A stretch of 64,000 nucleotides of DNA, taken from NCBI GenBank assembly GCA_947482825.1, contig CANKMT010000001.1, positions 62,001 through 126,000 on the forward strand, written 5' to 3'. Of the stretch, positions 61,682-64,000 are shown one piece after another. The notes beneath the pieces were generated by a model. That model ran no database searches and had not been told where the DNA came from. It was given only the letters and a program-made list of their open reading frames with translations. Numbering within the stretch: position 1 is the first letter of the stretch; each line of letters starts with the position of its first letter. Origin of the DNA: Betaproteobacteria bacterium. GTDB taxonomy: Bacteria; Pseudomonadota; Gammaproteobacteria; Burkholderiales; SG8-39. Both the position numbers and the translations under genes were made by a program.

Positions 61682-63066
61682 TGGCCGCAAGCCTGCGCGT
61701 TACGCTGCTGCGGCTGCTGATCCCGCCGGTGGCGCTGATCCTCGCGGTCGGCTCGGTGGGGGCGTACTACCTCTCGATCGACCCGGCGGCGGACGCCTAC
61801 GACCAGTCGCTGGTCAACACCGCGATCGCCCTGTCCGAGCGCATCAAGCTCCAGGAAGGCCAGCTGGTGTTCGACCTGCCGAGTGCCGCCGAGGCGGTCG
61901 TGCGCACCGACAAGTACGACAAGGTCTATTTCGTGGTGCGCGATTCACGCGGCCAGGTGATCGCCGGGGACCAGGACATCCCGCAGCCGCCGCCGGGCCT
62001 GCGCGCCGACGATGGTGTCATCGCGTACGACGCCCAGGCTCGCGACCGGCGCCTCAGGGCCGTGGCGCTCCTGGCGCCCTGCGGCGCGGGGACATGCACC
62101 GTCACGGTGGCCGAGACCACGATCAAGCGCGACCGCCTTGCGCGCGACATCCTGATCGGCAGCGTGCTTCCGCAGGGGATGCTCGCGGTGCTCACGCTGG
62201 CGCTCGTCTGGTTCGGCGTCACCCGCGGCCTTGCGCCGCTCGCGCGGCTTTCGGGCGAGATCCGCCAGCGCTCGCCGCGTGACTTGCGCGCGATCGACGA
62301 AAGCGGCGCGCCCGCAGAGGCCCAGCCTTTGCTCTCGGCGCTCAACAAGCTGTTCGGGCAGGTGGACGAATCCAACCGCAACCAGCAGCGGTTCCTCGCC
62401 AACGCGGCGCACCAGTTGCGCACGCCGCTGGCCGGCTTGCAGGCGCACACCGAGCTTGCGATGGCCCAGCCGGTCCCGGAGGCCTGCCGCGCGGAGCTCG
62501 AGTACGTGCACAGCGCGACAATCCGCACGGCACGCCTGGCCAACCAACTGCTCGCGCTCGCGCGCGCCGAGCCCGGCGGCAACCGGCCGGCCGATTTCGC
62601 GCTGGTCGACCTGCGTCAGTTGGTCGAGGAAATCGCCGACGAGTGGGTGCACCGCTCGATGGACAAGGACGTCGACCTGGGTTTCGACCTCAAGCCGGCG
62701 AGCGTGCCGGGCGATGCTTTCCTCCTGCGTGAAGTGCTGGCGAACCTGATCGGCAACTCGCTCGAGTACACGCCCTCGGCAGGGCACGTCACCGTGAAGA
62801 CCGGGCAGTCGCCCGAGGGCGCGTTCCTCGAAGTCGAGGACGACGGCCCGGGCATCCCCGCCGCCGAGCGCGACCGCGTCCTCGAACGCTTCTACCGGAT
62901 GCCGGGCACCTCCGGCACCGGCAGCGGGCTGGGCCTGGCCATCGTGCGCGAAATCGCCTTGGCGCACGGCGCGCGGGTCGAGATGGGCGAAGGTCACGCC
63001 GGGCACGGTTGCAGCGTGCGCTTGATATTTTCTTCGCACGCCCCAATATCAAGCAAGTCGGCTTGA
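61681..63066 (+). CDS. Sensor histidine kinase
   Basis: Membrane kinase of 461 residues with two helices (LLRLLIPPVALILAVGSVGAY and GMLAVLTLALVWFGVT) around a periplasmic sensor that contains a Cys pair (APCGAGTC). The DHp phospho-acceptor His244 is in ANAAHQLRTPLAG. The ATP-binding N, G1 and G2 boxes follow (LIGNSLEYTPS, EDDGPGIP, GTGSGLGLAIVREI). It presumably phosphorylates regulator 2, and perhaps regulator 1. The signal is unknown; the Cys pair in the sensor loop could be redox-responsive. Confidence 0.92.
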   Translation: MAASLRVTLLRLLIPPVALILAVGSVGAYYLSIDPAADAYDQSLVNTAIALSERIKLQEGQLVFDLPSAAEAVVRTDKYDKVYFVVRDSRGQVIAGDQDIPQPPPGLRADDGVIAYDAQARDRRLRAVALLAPCGAGTCTVTVAETTIKRDRLARDILIGSVLPQGMLAVLTLALVWFGVTRGLAPLARLSGEIRQRSPRDLRAIDESGAPAEAQPLLSALNKLFGQVDESNRNQQRFLANAAHQLRTPLAGLQAHTELAMAQPVPEACRAELEYVHSATIRTARLANQLLALARAEPGGNRPADFALVDLRQLVEEIADEWVHRSMDKDVDLGFDLKPASVPGDAFLLREVLANLIGNSLEYTPSAGHVTVKTGQSPEGAFLEVEDDGPGIPAAERDRVLERFYRMPGTSGTGSGLGLAIVREIALAHGARVEMGEGHAGHGCSVRLIFSSHAPISSKSA

Positions 63067-63116
63067 CCGTCCGAGGGTGCTCCTCTACCCTCGACCGGGC
63101 AGCCAAGGAGAACGGC

Positions 63117-64000
63117 ATGGATAGCGTAGACATCGAAGTCCTCAGGAGCGCGCAGGCGTGGATGGCCGAAGGCCACCACGTAACGCTCGCCACCGTAGTA
63201 AAAACGTGGGGCTCGGCGCCGCGCCCGGTGGGCGCCCTGCTCGTGATCCGTGACGACGGGCTCGTTTCCGGCTCGGTGTCAGGCGGCTGCGTGGAGGACG
63301 ACCTGATCGAAAAGGTCAAGGCACAAGGTCTGGCCAGGGATAAGCCCGCGATTTCCACCTACGGCGTCACCAACGAGGAAGCCACGCGCTGGGGCCTGCC
63401 CTGCGGCGGCACGCTGCAACTCGTGCTCGAGCCGTTGAATGAGGCGAGCGGCGTCTCCGAACTGCTCGAGACCATCGGCAAGCAGCAGTTGGTCTCGCGG
63501 CGGCTGGAGGTCGAAACCGGCAAGGTCACGCTCACCGCCGGCAAGTGGTCCGACCTGCTCGAGTTCGACGGCAAGGTGCTCGCCACCGTGCACGGCCCGC
63601 GCTGGCGGCTGGTTCTCATCGGCGCCGCGCAGCTTTCGCGGTACCTCGCCGAGATGGCGCGCATGCTCGACTATCAGGTCATCGTGATCGACCCGCGCGA
63701 GGAGTACTACACCTCGTGGGACATGCCGGGGCTCGACGTCAACCGCGGCATGCCGGATGACGTGATCGCCGCGCTGAACATGGACGGTCACAGCGCAGTG
63801 GTGGCGCTCACGCACGACCCCAAGCTCGACGACCTCGCGCTCATGGAAGCGCTCAAGTCCGCCGCGTTCTACGTCGGCGCGATTGGCTCGAAGAAGAACA
63901 ACGACGCGCGGCGCACCCGGCTGAAGGAATTCGACTTGTCCGAGGGCGAGATCGCCCGGCTGCACGGGCCGGTCGGGCTGTACCTCGGTTCCAAGACACC
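63117..64000 (+). CDS. XdhC/CoxI-family molybdenum hydroxylase maturation factor, 3' end cut by window edge
   Basis: 294 residues are visible and the gene runs off the edge. The N-terminal XdhC domain (LATVVKTWGSAPRPVGALLVI, GSVSGGCVEDDL) is followed by a Rossmann domain (LVLIGAAQLSRYLAEMARML, VIDPREEYY) and YVGAIGSKKNNDARRTRL. Such proteins bind the molybdenum cofactor and help sulfurate and insert it into xanthine/aldehyde-type dehydrogenases. AAGGAG precedes ATG 63117. The CoxL-type enzyme at 48.5-52.2 kb is an obvious client, although 11 kb separates them. Confidence 0.92.
   Translation, partial: MDSVDIEVLRSAQAWMAEGHHVTLATVVKTWGSAPRPVGALLVIRDDGLVSGSVSGGCVEDDLIEKVKAQGLARDKPAISTYGVTNEEATRWGLPCGGTLQLVLEPLNEASGVSELLETIGKQQLVSRRLEVETGKVTLTAGKWSDLLEFDGKVLATVHGPRWRLVLIGAAQLSRYLAEMARMLDYQVIVIDPREEYYTSWDMPGLDVNRGMPDDVIAALNMDGHSAVVALTHDPKLDDLALMEALKSAAFYVGAIGSKKNNDARRTRLKEFDLSEGEIARLHGPVGLYLGSKT

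Overview
The window is high-GC DNA, roughly two-thirds G+C by eye. It is packed with Bug/TctC-type solute receptors, CaiB/BaiF CoA-transferases, acyl-CoA synthetases and ring-oxidising enzymes. That mix points to a betaproteobacterium, most likely Burkholderiales-like and of environmental origin. This placement is inference from gene content; there is no rRNA or phylogenetic marker in the window.

Layout. 1-4.8 kb: a partial isochorismatase-like hydrolase, a GntR regulator, an orphan type I restriction subunit (hsdR) broken by one amber codon, and a YchJ-like protein. 4.9-12.3 kb, leftward operon: acyl-CoA synthetase, FlK-like thioesterase, molybdopterin oxidoreductase, an iron-sulfur/NrfD fusion and a Bug receptor; it resembles the phenylacetyl-CoA:acceptor oxidoreductase arrangement. 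12.4-14.9 kb: a TPR/O-GlcNAc-transferase-like gene broken by one ochre codon, and a DUF433/DUF5615 toxin-antitoxin pair. 15-19 kb: a Rieske dioxygenase pair, a CoA-transferase and an ABC-type binding protein.

19.2-36.3 kb is the most interesting part, a selenocysteine island. It holds selA, selB, a thioredoxin-reductase-like gene, the selenocysteine tRNA (UCA anticodon) and three genes with an in-frame UGA that I read as selenocysteine. Two encode UGSC-family proteins, each with an identical 19-nt SECIS hairpin 11 nt after the UGA. The third encodes a duplicated AhpD/carboxymuconolactone-decarboxylase-like protein with a C-x-x-U motif and its own hairpin. Each UGSC gene follows a partner gene of one conserved family (W-x-D-G-L-P-V-V-P-P motif); one partner carries an N-terminal thioredoxin domain. 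The U-G-S-C-x-x-C motif resembles the catalytic motif of GrdB/PrdB (glycine and proline reductase). With the thioredoxin and thioredoxin-reductase context, this suggests an undescribed thioredoxin-fed selenoenzyme system. selD is not in the window. Inside the island, 27.5-29.8 kb is a scrap yard: a collapsed PIN toxin, hydrolase and fadD fragments, and an inserted DUF4143 ATPase.

36.4-44.5 kb, rightward: a thiolase-like/DUF35 pair, a 155-bp REP-like inverted-repeat element, then acyl-CoA synthetase, acyl-CoA dehydrogenase, Bug, acyl-CoA synthetase, Bug. 44.6-48.4 kb: a secreted alpha/beta hydrolase, a zinc-ribbon M50-like membrane protein, a TumE/TumA-like toxin-antitoxin pair with a palindromic operator, a SnoaL-like protein and a cupin. 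48.5-52.2 kb: a leftward three-subunit CoxL form II-type molybdenum hydroxylase with a terminator. 52.6-63.1 kb: a CusBAC-like efflux operon, two near-duplicate OmpR-type regulators around an LtaS-like sulfatase-fold membrane enzyme, and a histidine kinase. The right edge cuts an XdhC maturation gene.
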